Below are positions 48,142-56,513 of a DNA stretch of 64,000 nucleotides, one piece after another (position 1 is the stretch's first letter; each line of letters opens with the position of its first letter). Made by a program: the position numbers and the translations under genes. The notes under the pieces were generated by a model, which was not told where the DNA came from, searched no databases, and saw nothing but the letters and a program-made list of their open reading frames with translations. Source of the stretch: Elusimicrobiota bacterium (lineage in GTDB: Bacteria > Elusimicrobiota > Elusimicrobia > UBA1565 > UBA9628); assembly GCA_023249675.1 (NCBI GenBank), contig JAHFCE010000007.1:58119-122118 (forward strand), written 5' to 3'.

Positions 48142-49932
48142 TCAGCGGCGGGCTTCGAGCTCGTTCCAGCGCTGAAACAGCGCCTCGACCTTCCCGCGGG
48201 CCTCGTCAAGACGCGCTTGCCGTTTGATCAGCTCCGGGGCGTCGGTCGCGATCGCAGGATCTTCAAGGGCGGCACGCGCCATCGAAGCCTCGTTCTCGGC
48301 GGCCTTGATGCTCGCCTCCATCTTCTGAAGCTCCTTGGCCTCCCTCGGCGAGAGCTGCTTTGAAACGCTCGCGACCGCAACGGGATGCGAAACGCCGAGC
48401 GAGTCCGACTCCTCGCGCGCCGCTTCCCACTGGGAAAGGTCGGCGTAGAAGTTCGCGTTGCCCTTGCCGTCGAGCGCCAGAAGGCGCTGGGAGACCCGTT
48501 CCAACAGATACCGGTCGTGGGTCACGAGCACGAGGGCGCCGGGAAACTCCATCATGCTGTTCTCGAGCACCTCGAGGGACTGCAGGTCGAGGTCATTGGT
48601 GGGCTCATCAAGCAGCAGCAGGTCCGCGGGACGCAGCATGAGGCGTGCGATCAGCACGCGCGCCTGCTCGCCTCCCGACAGGCGGCTCAGCGGGTATTCC
48701 ATCTGTTCCTTGCGGAACAGGAAGCGCTCGGCCCAGCCGTAGACATGAATGCGAGTGCCCCGGAAGTCCACATGCTCGCCGACCTCGCACAGGGAACGCT
48801 TGAGGGTCTTCGTCCGATCGAGCTGTTCACGGTGCTGGTCGAAGGTCACGACCTTTAGGTTCTCCGCGCGCTTCATCACGCCCTTGTCCGGCGCGAGCGC
48901 TCCCGCGAACATCTTGAGCAAGGTGCTCTTGCCGGAGCCGTTCTCGCCGAGCAGGCCGAGCTTGTCACCGGGGCTCAGGATCAGATCAAGCGGGCCGAAC
49001 AGCTTCTTGCCACCCATGCTCTTCTCGACCTGAGTCGCGCGCACGAGGCACTTGCTCTGGCGCTCGGTCGCGTCGAAGTCGATCTCGGTCGCGCGGACCT
49101 GCGCGTTGCGGAACTTGAGCTCGGCTAAATCCGCGATCATCTCCCCCGCGCGATCGATGCGCGCCTGCTGTTTGGTCGTGCGCGCCTTCGGCCCCTTGCG
49201 CAGCCAGGCGATCTCGCCCTTGACCGTGTTCTGCATCGTGTCCTGGAGCGTGGCCTGGTGGCTGAACAACGCCTCGCGCTTCTCGAGGAAATCGCTGTAG
49301 TTGCCCGCGCTCGCAAAATGCCCGCCCTCGTAGCGCTTGTTGAGCTCGATGACCCGGTTGCACACGCGTTCAAGGAAGCTGCGGTCATGGGTGATGGTCA
49401 GAAACGAAAACGTGAGCCCCGACAGGAAGCGCTCCAGCCACAGCACCCCCTCGAGGTCGAGATGGTTCGTCGGCTCATCAAGCAGAAGCAAATCAGGTTC
49501 GCGCAGAACTTGCGATAAGATCGCAAGGCGCTTGCGCCAGCCGCCGGAGAGCGCGTCCACGCGCTGGTCCGGGTCCGCGAAGCCGGACTGCTCCATGCCC
49601 GACTCGACGCGCATGTCGATTTCCCAATCTTCGAGGTCGAGGCCCTGCAGCGCGCTGTTGAGCTCGTCGCGGACGCTCCCGTCTTCACCGACGGTCGCAA
49701 AGAACTCCTGTTGAGCGAGATATCCGACGCGCAGGCCACGACGCGCAACGATCTTACCCTCATCGACGGTCTCAAGGCCCGCCAGAATCCTGAGCACAGT
49801 GGACTTGCCCGCGCCGTTGGGGCCGATCAGCCCGGCGCGCTCACCCTCAAAGAGCCCGAGCGACAGGCCCTCGAAGAGCGGGCGAATGCCGAAGCTCTTG
49901 GTGAGATTTTGACAGCTGAGAAGAATAGCCAC
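48142..49932 (-). CDS. ABC-F family ATPase (Uup/EttA-like ribosome factor)
   Basis: 596 residues, GTG start. Two ABC domains without membrane segments: Walker A GPNGAGKSTVLRIL and GENGSGKSTLLKM, signatures LSGGWRKRLAI and LSGGEQARVLI, and Walker B LLLLDEPTNHLD and LLLLDEPTNDLD. The linker (about 235-320) is typical of ABC-F, and the C-terminal coiled coil near 525-590 (KELQKMEASIKAAENEAS) points to the Uup type. It acts on ribosomes or nucleic acids, not in transport. TATACT lies 20 nt upstream. Confidence 0.95.
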   Translation of the reverse strand: MAILLSCQNLTKSFGIRPLFEGLSLGLFEGERAGLIGPNGAGKSTVLRILAGLETVDEGKIVARRGLRVGYLAQQEFFATVGEDGSVRDELNSALQGLDLEDWEIDMRVESGMEQSGFADPDQRVDALSGGWRKRLAILSQVLREPDLLLLDEPTNHLDLEGVLWLERFLSGLTFSFLTITHDRSFLERVCNRVIELNKRYEGGHFASAGNYSDFLEKREALFSHQATLQDTMQNTVKGEIAWLRKGPKARTTKQQARIDRAGEMIADLAELKFRNAQVRATEIDFDATERQSKCLVRATQVEKSMGGKKLFGPLDLILSPGDKLGLLGENGSGKSTLLKMFAGALAPDKGVMKRAENLKVVTFDQHREQLDRTKTLKRSLCEVGEHVDFRGTRIHVYGWAERFLFRKEQMEYPLSRLSGGEQARVLIARLMLRPADLLLLDEPTNDLDLQSLEVLENSMMEFPGALVLVTHDRYLLERVSQRLLALDGKGNANFYADLSQWEAAREESDSLGVSHPVAVASVSKQLSPREAKELQKMEASIKAAENEASMARAALEDPAIATDAPELIKRQARLDEARGKVEALFQRWNELEARR

Positions 49933-49951
49933 GAGAGGAGTGCGGGGGGAG

Positions 49952-49957
49952 AGTATA
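49952..49957 (-). promoter_or_regulatory. TATACT -10 box of the ABC-F gene
   Basis: The box is 19 nt before the GTG, so a leader of about 12 nt is expected; no Shine-Dalgarno is visible. Confidence 0.4.
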
Positions 49958-50011
49958 CCGCATCGCCGCTGCTTGAGCCCCTCCGTCAGTGTTTCACTTC
50001 GGATTCAGCTT

Positions 50012-50974
50012 TCACTTGGCCCAATTTTGCGGAGGAAGACTGATTGATTGATCGATCGATTCCGCATGCGTGTCCCAATGAAAAGTCACCGAGATCCGGT
50101 GCGCGCTGCCCAGCTCACCCATCGGAACGATGGCATAGTCGACGCTCCCCCTCTTGAAAAGATAGCCGAAGCCGGCCGTGATCCCCGGCCCAGCCTCGTT
50201 GCGCCCGTCGTAGCCCATGCGCAGGGCCAAGAAGTCCGCAAGGCGCGTCTCAACACCGACTCTCGGGAACGGGCTCTCGCTGCGCGGTGCTATCACATCT
50301 AGGGCGAGCACACTCGCACGTCCAGCGAGCATTCCGGCATAAGCCGCGCCCATCCGCACCTGAAAGGGGAGATTTTCGTCGGCGCCCTGGAAGCGCACGG
50401 CTGGCCCTAGGTTCTGCGCCGTCAGGCCCAGGTTCAGCCCGGGCGCCGCAGGCAGCGCATAGAGGACCCCGAGGTCCGCAGCGATTCCGTCGCCATTTGT
50501 ACTATCGATGGTCTCTCGGATGTACTTGAGCCCCGCACCCACAGCGAGCGACTCCGTCAGAGCGTGTCCGTAGCCCGCGCCGAGGGCCAGATCGGAAAGC
50601 GTGGTCTGCCCTAGACTGGCACCGCCGGGGTCGCTGAGAGTCGTCTTCTGCACGTCGCCGAAACTGAGCTGATTCAGGCTCAACGACCAGCCGGCAGGAT
50701 GGAGGTATGCGACGTATTCCTGCTTGATCTCTTGGAAATAGGCGTTATGCATGAACGTCGCCTCATGCCGCCGCACACGCGCCAGGCCGGCCGGATTGTA
50801 GAGCAAGGCGTTCACGTCCGCAGCCAAGGCTGTGTAGGCCCCGCCGAGCGCCACAGGGCGGGCGTTGGCGTCCAAGTTCAGGAAGGTCAGTGGTTCGGCG
50901 CCGGATCCGCCTAGGCAAGGTCGGCCCCAGAACAGAAAGCAGGCAGCGATGCCGATACATTGCGCATTTCTCAT
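50012..50974 (-). CDS. PorV/PorQ-like outer-membrane beta-barrel protein
   Basis: 320 residues. After a signal peptide ending near 22, the sequence opens LNLDANARPVALGGAYTALAADVNALLYNPAGLARV, the hallmark start of the PorV/PorQ (UPF0164, FadL-like) family. Alternating beta strands with aromatic girdles follow (AYLHPAGWSLSLNQLSFGDV; GAGYGHALTESLAVGAGLKYI). In Bacteroidetes, PorV shuttles cargo of the type IX secretion system. Here it overlaps by 4 nt the gene of a huge surface protein with a sorting-like C-terminus, which supports a similar partner role by inference. No other Por components are in the window. Confidence 0.87.
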   Translation of the reverse strand: MRNAQCIGIAACFLFWGRPCLGGSGAEPLTFLNLDANARPVALGGAYTALAADVNALLYNPAGLARVRRHEATFMHNAYFQEIKQEYVAYLHPAGWSLSLNQLSFGDVQKTTLSDPGGASLGQTTLSDLALGAGYGHALTESLAVGAGLKYIRETIDSTNGDGIAADLGVLYALPAAPGLNLGLTAQNLGPAVRFQGADENLPFQVRMGAAYAGMLAGRASVLALDVIAPRSESPFPRVGVETRLADFLALRMGYDGRNEAGPGITAGFGYLFKRGSVDYAIVPMGELGSAHRISVTFHWDTHAESIDQSISLPPQNWAK

Positions 50975-53900
50975 CGGATAATCAAAATCTTCTTAACCAC
51001 GCTCGCTGCGCCGGGACTTCCGATAACGGCGACATATCCCCCCGAAGCAATATCTTGTCCCGCGGCATTTCGCGCATCCCAGCGCAGCGTACCGCCGGAG
51101 TTCTCCGAGTCGAAGCTCGTCACCAGGCCGCCCAAAAGCGTGTAGATCTTGATATTCACGCTGGACGGGAGGTTATCGAAGATGATCCCGGAGGTGGTAT
51201 CGGAAGCCGAGTAAGGCTTGCCCTGGTCTGCTATGCCGCCATTAGGGCGGTAGGGAACGGGGTAGACGCGCGCCGCCAAGAGGCCGGAGCCGACCCCCGC
51301 GGCGACGCCAAAAGCGGTGAAGATGGAGAGATGGCTGGCATCTCCCTGCACGACCTTCCGTGAGGTATCGACGCTCGAGCCCGGCAGTATCTCCCAAAGA
51401 CCGCTGCTCTCATTGAGCACATAGAGCCGGAGGGAATCGACACGGATCGGGGGAGAGGTCCCGTCCACATAGCCCGTGCCGTTGACGTCCGCATAGGGGA
51501 CGCTCACCCTCACCGGCGTGTCGAAGTTCCCAGTCACTCGCGCGCCGTTGACCGCGATGATGAACTCAGTTAAGGAGCTGGGCGACTCGCGCAATCCCGC
51601 GGGCGCCACTCCCGCCGCAATCAGAGAGGTCGTATTGCTCATGAGCGGGTGCTGAAGAGGGGCTTCCGAGAGTAGCCAGCTCGTCGTGGCGCCCAGCAGG
51701 GCACTCGGGACGTCGAGCGCGACCTCGCCGTCGGCCCGCGTAAGCTGATTGGAGCCCACGCCCGCGAACTGAGAGCGCGGCGTGGCCACGGTCACTGTCG
51801 ACGAATTCGCCTCCCCGCCCGTATTTAAGGCCTTGAGGAACCTCTGGTAGACGGTGTTGGTGGAAAGATTGGTCTCCAGGAAATAGGTCGCCGAACCCGA
51901 CAAGGCGGCCCTCAGGCTGCCCGTTGCGTAATAGAACTCGAAAGTGTCGGCCTGTCCTCCCGCACCGCTCCAGACCCATCGTATCGTGCCGCTGGAGACG
52001 GCGATGCCGCTCAAACTGGGCACTCCGGGAGCATTGGCCATGGTTGTGCGGGACGCCGGCGATGTGTTCGCGTAAGAGGTCGTTTGGCCCCACAACGCTC
52101 CGGCGCGCAAATAATAGGTGGTGTTGGCAGACAACCCCTGCACCGTCAGGCTGGCGGCCTGGCCACTGGTCGAGGATGAGTAAAGCGTTCCCGTGAAATT
52201 CGACGCCGTGGACGCCTCGATCGTGTAGCCATCCGCGCTCACCGTACTGAAGGAAACGATGAGCGCGGAAGAGGAGGACACGCTCGAGAGGGGGGCGCTC
52301 GGCGCCGGCATCGCCAGAGCCGGCCCAGGAGCGCTCGTATTGTCGGCGTTTCCGTAAGCATCCGTCACCGCGTTGGCGGGATTGACGGTCGCTCCGCTGG
52401 CGAAGGTCGCGTTGGAAGCAAGGGTAACGACGAGAGTGGTGTTGCTCGTCCAACTGACGCCGGAGGCCCCGGAAGTCCCATAATGTCCGGCGGACGGCGC
52501 CAGCACCGTGTCGATGTCGTTCGCCCCGCTCGCGTTGTCGATGGTCGCCGTGCGCATCGCCTTCGAGAATACGAAGGTGAGGGTTCCGTCGCCGCGCGTG
52601 ATCGACACAAGAGTCGGCCGCACCGTGTCGACGCCGAAGGCCGCCGAAGTCGCGTAACTGACCGCATAGTCAGTGCCATCATGAGGCTTGAGACGTACCT
52701 TGTAGCTCCCTGAGACACCGTAGCCCAGGTCTGCCGCCGCATCCCACCAGAGCTCGCCGGTATGGGCCGTCCCCCCCGGCGTGGAGGTCAGGGCCGTCAC
52801 GGTCGAGGCGGAAACTATCGTGGCACTGCTCCAACTGGCGTACGGGTCTACCGCGTATTGGACCTGCGCAGTGGAAGTATTCAGATTGCCGCTGTTCGAG
52901 TCGACGTCCGTCAGCGTGTAGTCCACGAGAACCTTGCCGATCTGAGCGCCGGAAGTCTGCTGCGCCGCCGAGACGGCGCTGGCCGACGGGACGGTGTTGG
53001 CCCCGGACGCGTACTCACAGGCCCCAATGTCCGTCCCACCCACCCGCGCGATGCCGCGCTGATCCGTCGTCGGGATGGTCACGCCGTTATTGGCCGTGGT
53101 CGTGCCCGCGTCGATCGCCACGCTATTGGCCGACAACGCAAGGGTCTGGGTATAGTTCAGCGTGCCGTTGCTCGCCAGCGACGCGGCGATATTCAGATTG
53201 GCTTGGTTGCCCGTGATGTCGCCCGTGGCGTTGAAGGTCCGGCCAGTGGCCGTCTCCACGATGTTGTAGCCGTTGTCGTTGACCGTTCCGCCGCTGTAAT
53301 AGAAGTCGACGGTGCTATTGGCCATCAGGTTGTTCTTCATGTAGACGACCTGACCGGCTTCCACGTAGATGCTGGAGTTGATCGACGTCGCGCTGTCCAT
53401 GACGACAGTGTTGTTCGTCAACGTGATCGTTCCATAGCCGGCGTAGAACCCTCCGCCCACCGTCCCTGCCCTGTTGTTGAAGATCGTCGTGTTCGTGATC
53501 TTGACGACGCCGTAATAGAACTCCATCGCGCCGCCGATCGCGGAAGCAACATTCCGGTCGAAGGTCGAGTTCGTGATCAGCGACGCGCTCAGCGTGTTGT
53601 CCCCATCCAGGTACATCCCGCCACCGTCGCTGCTCGCGGTGTTGCTCGAGACCGTGCAATTGTCCATCGTGAATCTTTGATCGTACATGTAGATTGCGCC
53701 GCCGTCTGCCGCGGAGGAGTTGTTATAAAAGGTCGAGCTCTGCAACGTGATCGCTCCGCTGACGGATCGGAAGAAAATAGCCCCTCCGCCGTAACTGGAG
53801 CTGGTCGAACGGCAGGAGCTCATCGTCGTGCTCGTGATTGAGACGTTGCCCACCGTTCCCCAGACGTACACGCAGCCCCCATAGGCCGACTTGCCATCGG

Positions 53901-54348
53901 TGATGGTCAGGTTGTCGAGCACCATATGCCCGCTGCTGTCGCCGGAGTAGTTCTTGATCACCCCGCCATAATCGCTCGCGCCGACGTCGCCGCCCCGAAG
54001 CGTCATGTTCTTCACGGTCATGGTGACGGTGTAGGGCCTGAACTCGAATATGCGGAAAGTGGAGGCACCCGGCGTCGTCACCTGCACCGTCACCGGCGTT
54101 CCGCTTCCAGCCGTGTTACTCCCGTCGATCGTCACCCCTTTGTCCCAGATGAGCGCGAACGCGGAGGCGATCGTGATCGTCTCGTTGCCGGCGGAGAGGT
54201 TGAAGACGACGGTGTCGCCGTTGGCGTGATCGATGAGCGCCTGACGGAGCGTGCCGGCCCCGCTGTTCGCATTGCTGGTGACCGTGATCGTCGTGGCGAG
54301 GGCTGCTTCCGCAAGGAGGAAGAACGCTGCGAGAAGGGTCAATCTCAC
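50971..54348 (-). CDS. Giant right-handed beta-helix surface protein with FnIII-like repeats and sorting-type C-terminus
   Basis: 1125 residues, GTG start with TACCCT 6 nt before it. After the signal peptide (MRLTLLAAFFLLAEAALA), residues 20-440 are polymorphic outer-membrane-protein style parallel beta-helix: SGAGTLRQALIDHANGDTVVFN, GGAIFFRSVSGAITLQSSTFYNNSSAADGGAIYM. Residues 440-900 look like Ig/Big and fibronectin-like repeats (SLTVQGLSANTTYYLRAGALW). The last 90 residues (VYPVPYRPNGG...SVNIKIYTLLGGLVTSF...RWDARNAAGQDIASGGYVAVI) match the FlgD-like/type A sorting domain. It is probably displayed or secreted as an adhesin-like protein. The codon-rich Ser/Thr/Gly composition differs from its neighbours. 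Confidence 0.87.
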   Translation of the reverse strand: MRLTLLAAFFLLAEAALATTITVTSNANSGAGTLRQALIDHANGDTVVFNLSAGNETITIASAFALIWDKGVTIDGSNTAGSGTPVTVQVTTPGASTFRIFEFRPYTVTMTVKNMTLRGGDVGASDYGGVIKNYSGDSSGHMVLDNLTITDGKSAYGGCVYVWGTVGNVSITSTTMSSCRSTSSSYGGGAIFFRSVSGAITLQSSTFYNNSSAADGGAIYMYDQRFTMDNCTVSSNTASSDGGGMYLDGDNTLSASLITNSTFDRNVASAIGGAMEFYYGVVKITNTTIFNNRAGTVGGGFYAGYGTITLTNNTVVMDSATSINSSIYVEAGQVVYMKNNLMANSTVDFYYSGGTVNDNGYNIVETATGRTFNATGDITGNQANLNIAASLASNGTLNYTQTLALSANSVAIDAGTTTANNGVTIPTTDQRGIARVGGTDIGACEYASGANTVPSASAVSAAQQTSGAQIGKVLVDYTLTDVDSNSGNLNTSTAQVQYAVDPYASWSSATIVSASTVTALTSTPGGTAHTGELWWDAAADLGYGVSGSYKVRLKPHDGTDYAVSYATSAAFGVDTVRPTLVSITRGDGTLTFVFSKAMRTATIDNASGANDIDTVLAPSAGHYGTSGASGVSWTSNTTLVVTLASNATFASGATVNPANAVTDAYGNADNTSAPGPALAMPAPSAPLSSVSSSSALIVSFSTVSADGYTIEASTASNFTGTLYSSSTSGQAASLTVQGLSANTTYYLRAGALWGQTTSYANTSPASRTTMANAPGVPSLSGIAVSSGTIRWVWSGAGGQADTFEFYYATGSLRAALSGSATYFLETNLSTNTVYQRFLKALNTGGEANSSTVTVATPRSQFAGVGSNQLTRADGEVALDVPSALLGATTSWLLSEAPLQHPLMSNTTSLIAAGVAPAGLRESPSSLTEFIIAVNGARVTGNFDTPVRVSVPYADVNGTGYVDGTSPPIRVDSLRLYVLNESSGLWEILPGSSVDTSRKVVQGDASHLSIFTAFGVAAGVGSGLLAARVYPVPYRPNGGIADQGKPYSASDTTSGIIFDNLPSSVNIKIYTLLGGLVTSFDSENSGGTLRWDARNAAGQDIASGGYVAVIGSPGAASVVKKILIIR

Positions 54349-54354
54349 AGCCGC

Positions 54355-54360
54355 AGGGTA
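54355..54360 (-). promoter_or_regulatory. TACCCT -10 box, leaderless start of the beta-helix/PorV operon
   Basis: Minus-strand TACCCT-GCGGCT-GTG puts the box 6 nt before the start at 54348. Confidence 0.45.
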
Positions 54361-54449
54361 ACCCCTCTGGCCGCGCTTGTCCAGGGCTAATCCGTCAGTG
54401 TTCCCCTAAGAGCATGGGTTCGATTCCTGACTCGAAATCGAAAAGTATT

Positions 54450-54521
54450 TGCGCCCGCCAGGAATCGAACCTGGACCCGCAGCTTCGGAGGCTGCTGTGA
54501 TATCCATTTCACCACGGGCGC
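54450..54521 (-). tRNA. tRNA-Arg (CCG)
   Basis: 72 nt reverse-strand cloverleaf. The acceptor GCGCCCG pairs with CGGGCGC. The anticodon stem GCAGC/GCTGC holds loop CTCCGAA, anticodon CCG. The T-arm is CCAGG-TTCGATT-CCTGG. The discriminator is A and no CCA is encoded. Confidence 0.95.
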
Positions 54522-54540
54522 GAAAGGTGGGAACTTCGCT

Positions 54541-54546
54541 ATTTTA
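54541..54546 (-). promoter_or_regulatory. TAAAAT -10 box before tRNA-Arg
   Basis: Minus-strand TAAAAT is 19 nt before the tRNA 5' end. Confidence 0.35.
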
Positions 54547-54585
54547 CCTTAAAAGGGCCCCCTGGCGCGTCCGAGGGGACAGGGC

Positions 54586-54591
54586 TATACT
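54586..54591 (+). promoter_or_regulatory. TATACT -10 box, leaderless start
   Basis: GGC-TATACT is followed by tcgatc (6 nt) and GTG at 54598. Confidence 0.55.
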
Positions 54592-54597
54592 TCGATC

Positions 54598-55818
54598 GTG
54601 CCCCTCCTACGCGGTCTCAGGTTTTTTTGGCTTGCCGCGGCGTTGGCCGTCCGCGTCCAGGCCGGCGTCGTGCGCGGTCCTGCGCCCGTCTACGCGCCCC
54701 CCTCCGGGGCGTGGGCCGGGCCGCTCGGCGCCGCCTGCGCCGATCCCGCCCTGTCGGGACTTCTTCCCCCGTCGCTCGCGGCCCAAAATCTCTCCGCGCC
54801 GGAGGCGCTGCGCGCGGCGTCGCCGCTTGTGGAGCATCTCGCGCAAAGCCTCAAGCTCACGCCGGAGAAGTTCGCGGCTCTGCCCGTCTCCGAGAAGAAA
54901 GCCGTCCTCGAGCTCGCCTCCGAGGCGGCGCGCGAGGAACTGCGCCAGACGGTCTACGAACTGGCGGAGGACGCGCGCGACCTGTCGTCGCGCCGCAAGG
55001 GGCTTGACCGGGAGGCTCGAGCCCAGCTCTACGGGACCATCGCCCGGCTGATGGAAGTGCGCGATCATTACGGCGCGTGGGAAATACGCAACTTGCTGAT
55101 CGGCGACGCGGCCGCGCCGTTCGCTGTCACGACGCCTCCGGCCGCCGCTCGGCCCGCCCTCCGGGCGCCGTCGGCCGCCGCGCGCCGTCTGCGCGAAACC
55201 ATGGGAAAAAGCAAGAGCGGCTGGGGCCAAAACGACCTGGACGCGCTGTACATCGGCTACGGCTTCGTCCTGCGCCAGGGCGGCAAGCACCGCTTCTACT
55301 CCCATCCCGATTTCCCCCAGCTTCACGCGACCGTCTCGCGCCAGAACGACCTGCCGCCCGGCTACGTGCAAAGCGCCCTGAAGCTCATCGCCGAGCTCGA
55401 GCGCCTCAGCGCGCCCCAAAAAATCGCGGCGTCCGCCGCCGCAGGCCCGCCCGCGGCCTTGACGTTGGCCGATCTTTCGGCGCTGTTGTCTCCGCCCGCG
55501 GCGAAGATCGCGACGCCAGAGCCCGCCCTTGAGGAGTCAAGGCCGCGCGCGCCCCCGAAAATCAGGATCGCTCTTCATAACACCCCGGCGCCCGCGTCAA
55601 ACCCGATCAAGCTCGCCCCGCCGACCGCGCACGAACCCATCGCCAAGACCGCGACGCCCGCGCCCGCGGCAACCTCGTCCGCGAAGTCTTCCGGCCTCTT
55701 CAAGCGAATCAAAGACGCGACGCAATCCGCGTTGACGCGCGCAAGAAATTCGAGGGCAAGAAAAAAATTCGAGCGCCTTAAACAATATTTTTTCCCTTAC
55801 GCAAAAACGCGCGACTAA
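54598..55818 (+). CDS. Exported protein with an embedded HicA-like domain
   Basis: 406 residues, GTG start. The signal peptide is LRGLRFFWLAAALAVRVQA. Residues 25-160 are helical, Ala/Leu-rich and unrecognised. Residues 206-270 (GWGQNDLDALYIGYGFVLRQGGKHRFYSHPDFPQLHATV) resemble the small HicA/YcfA double-stranded-RNA-binding-like fold. His 231 in GGKHRFY sits where HicA toxins have their catalytic His. An Ala/Pro-rich linker and a basic C-terminal tail (about 365-400) follow. HicA toxins are normally 60-80-residue cytoplasmic proteins with HicB partners; no HicB is here. Export may instead reflect reuse of the fold. Confidence 0.75.
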   Translation: MPLLRGLRFFWLAAALAVRVQAGVVRGPAPVYAPPSGAWAGPLGAACADPALSGLLPPSLAAQNLSAPEALRAASPLVEHLAQSLKLTPEKFAALPVSEKKAVLELASEAAREELRQTVYELAEDARDLSSRRKGLDREARAQLYGTIARLMEVRDHYGAWEIRNLLIGDAAAPFAVTTPPAAARPALRAPSAAARRLRETMGKSKSGWGQNDLDALYIGYGFVLRQGGKHRFYSHPDFPQLHATVSRQNDLPPGYVQSALKLIAELERLSAPQKIAASAAAGPPAALTLADLSALLSPPAAKIATPEPALEESRPRAPPKIRIALHNTPAPASNPIKLAPPTAHEPIAKTATPAPAATSSAKSSGLFKRIKDATQSALTRARNSRARKKFERLKQYFFPYAKTRD

Positions 55819-55819
55819 A

Positions 55820-55828
55820 TGCTATTCT
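55820..55828 (+). promoter_or_regulatory. Extended -10 (TGCTATTCT), leaderless start
   Basis: TGC-TATTCT is followed by 6 nt and GTG at 55835. It begins 2 nt after the previous gene's stop. Confidence 0.55.
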
Positions 55829-55834
55829 CTGGCC

Positions 55835-56128
55835 GTGCGAAGCTCCTTGCTTCTGTGCCTTCGACTTTTTGTTCCCGCCGCTTTACTCGGCGTCGTCTTG
55901 CTTCTCGGCGAGCGTTCGCCCAACCCCCCCGACGAGGTTCCATCGGCCACTTTGTCCGCCGCCTCGGATGATCTCGCCGAACGCATCATCCCGTGCCCCG
56001 GCCTCGTCCCGGGACGACTCATCATCTCGCTCCTGCCGGTCCGGCTGCCTCCCGCGGCCTCCGCTCCTCTCAAAGCCGACGCTCCGATTCCGCAGCCGCG
56101 CTCTCTGTCGCCTCCAACCGCCGTCTAG
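55835..56128 (+). CDS. Small membrane or exported peptide of unknown function
   Basis: 97 residues, GTG start, supported mainly by the perfectly placed -10 box. An N-terminal hydrophobic helix (LLLCLRLFVPAALLGVVLLL) is followed by a Pro/Ala/Ser-rich tail with one Cys (RIIPCPGLVPGR). There are no recognisable domains. It might be an anchored small protein. The tail composition resembles the low-complexity regions of other exported proteins here. Confidence 0.5.
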   Translation: MRSSLLLCLRLFVPAALLGVVLLLGERSPNPPDEVPSATLSAASDDLAERIIPCPGLVPGRLIISLLPVRLPPAASAPLKADAPIPQPRSLSPPTAV

Positions 56129-56224
56129 CCCCCTCCGTCCGACGCCCAAGGACGCGCGCCCTCGATGACGCACGTTCCCGACTTGAAGCCGCATCACGCA
56201 TTGAAATTAAAAGGAGATACCGAA

Positions 56225-56458
56225 ATGAAGAAGTTCCTCATCGCCGTCGCCGTTCTGGGCCTCACCGCCCCGTTGTTCGCGCAGGCCCCCGAGACCAAGC
56301 CCGCCGCTGCTCCCGTAGCGGCCGCGCCGGTCAAGGCCGCGAAGAAGGCCGCCAAGAAGGGCGCAAAGAAGGCCGCGAAAAAGGCCGCCAAGCAGGTCAA
56401 GACCGAGGAAGCCCCGAAGGCTCCGGCCGCTGCACCCGCCGCGACCAAGGCTCAGTAA
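56225..56458 (+). CDS. Exported Lys/Ala-rich histone-H1-like peptide
   Basis: 77 residues from ATG 56225; an excellent AAAAGGAG lies 8 nt upstream, unlike the leaderless neighbours. The signal peptide is MKKFLIAVAVLGLTAPLFAQA. The mature part is nearly all Ala, Lys, Pro: AAPVKAAKKAAKKGAKKAAKKAAKQVK then EEAPKAPAAAP. Such tracts resemble bacterial histone-H1-like tails or polycationic wall-binding peptides. With a signal peptide, binding to anionic envelope polymers is more likely than DNA packing. A strong terminator follows, so it may be abundantly expressed. Confidence 0.8.
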   Translation: MKKFLIAVAVLGLTAPLFAQAPETKPAAAPVAAAPVKAAKKAAKKGAKKAAKKAAKQVKTEEAPKAPAAAPAATKAQ

Positions 56459-56475
56459 GGCCTCAGCCTCAAAAT

Positions 56476-56513
56476 AAGGCCCCGCGCCCTCAAGGCGCGG
56501 GGCCTTCGTTTTT
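56476..56513. terminator. Bidirectional rho-independent terminator
   Basis: AAGGCCCCGCGCC-ctcaa-GGCGCGGGGCCTT is a perfect 13-bp stem followed by CGTTTTT on the plus strand. On the minus strand it is followed by ATTTT, so it also serves the convergent HMG-CoA lyase gene. Confidence 0.93.

Noticed and set aside
48848-48856. CTTTAG motif in the ABC-F gene
   Set aside because: Inside coding sequence without the hairpin context of elements A-C; a chance match.
54414-54436. tRNA T-arm-like sequence (GGGTTCGATTCCTGA) on the plus strand beside tRNA-Arg
   Set aside because: No matching acceptor, D or anticodon arms and a weak stem; possibly a remnant or chance, and no integrase or att repeat is nearby.
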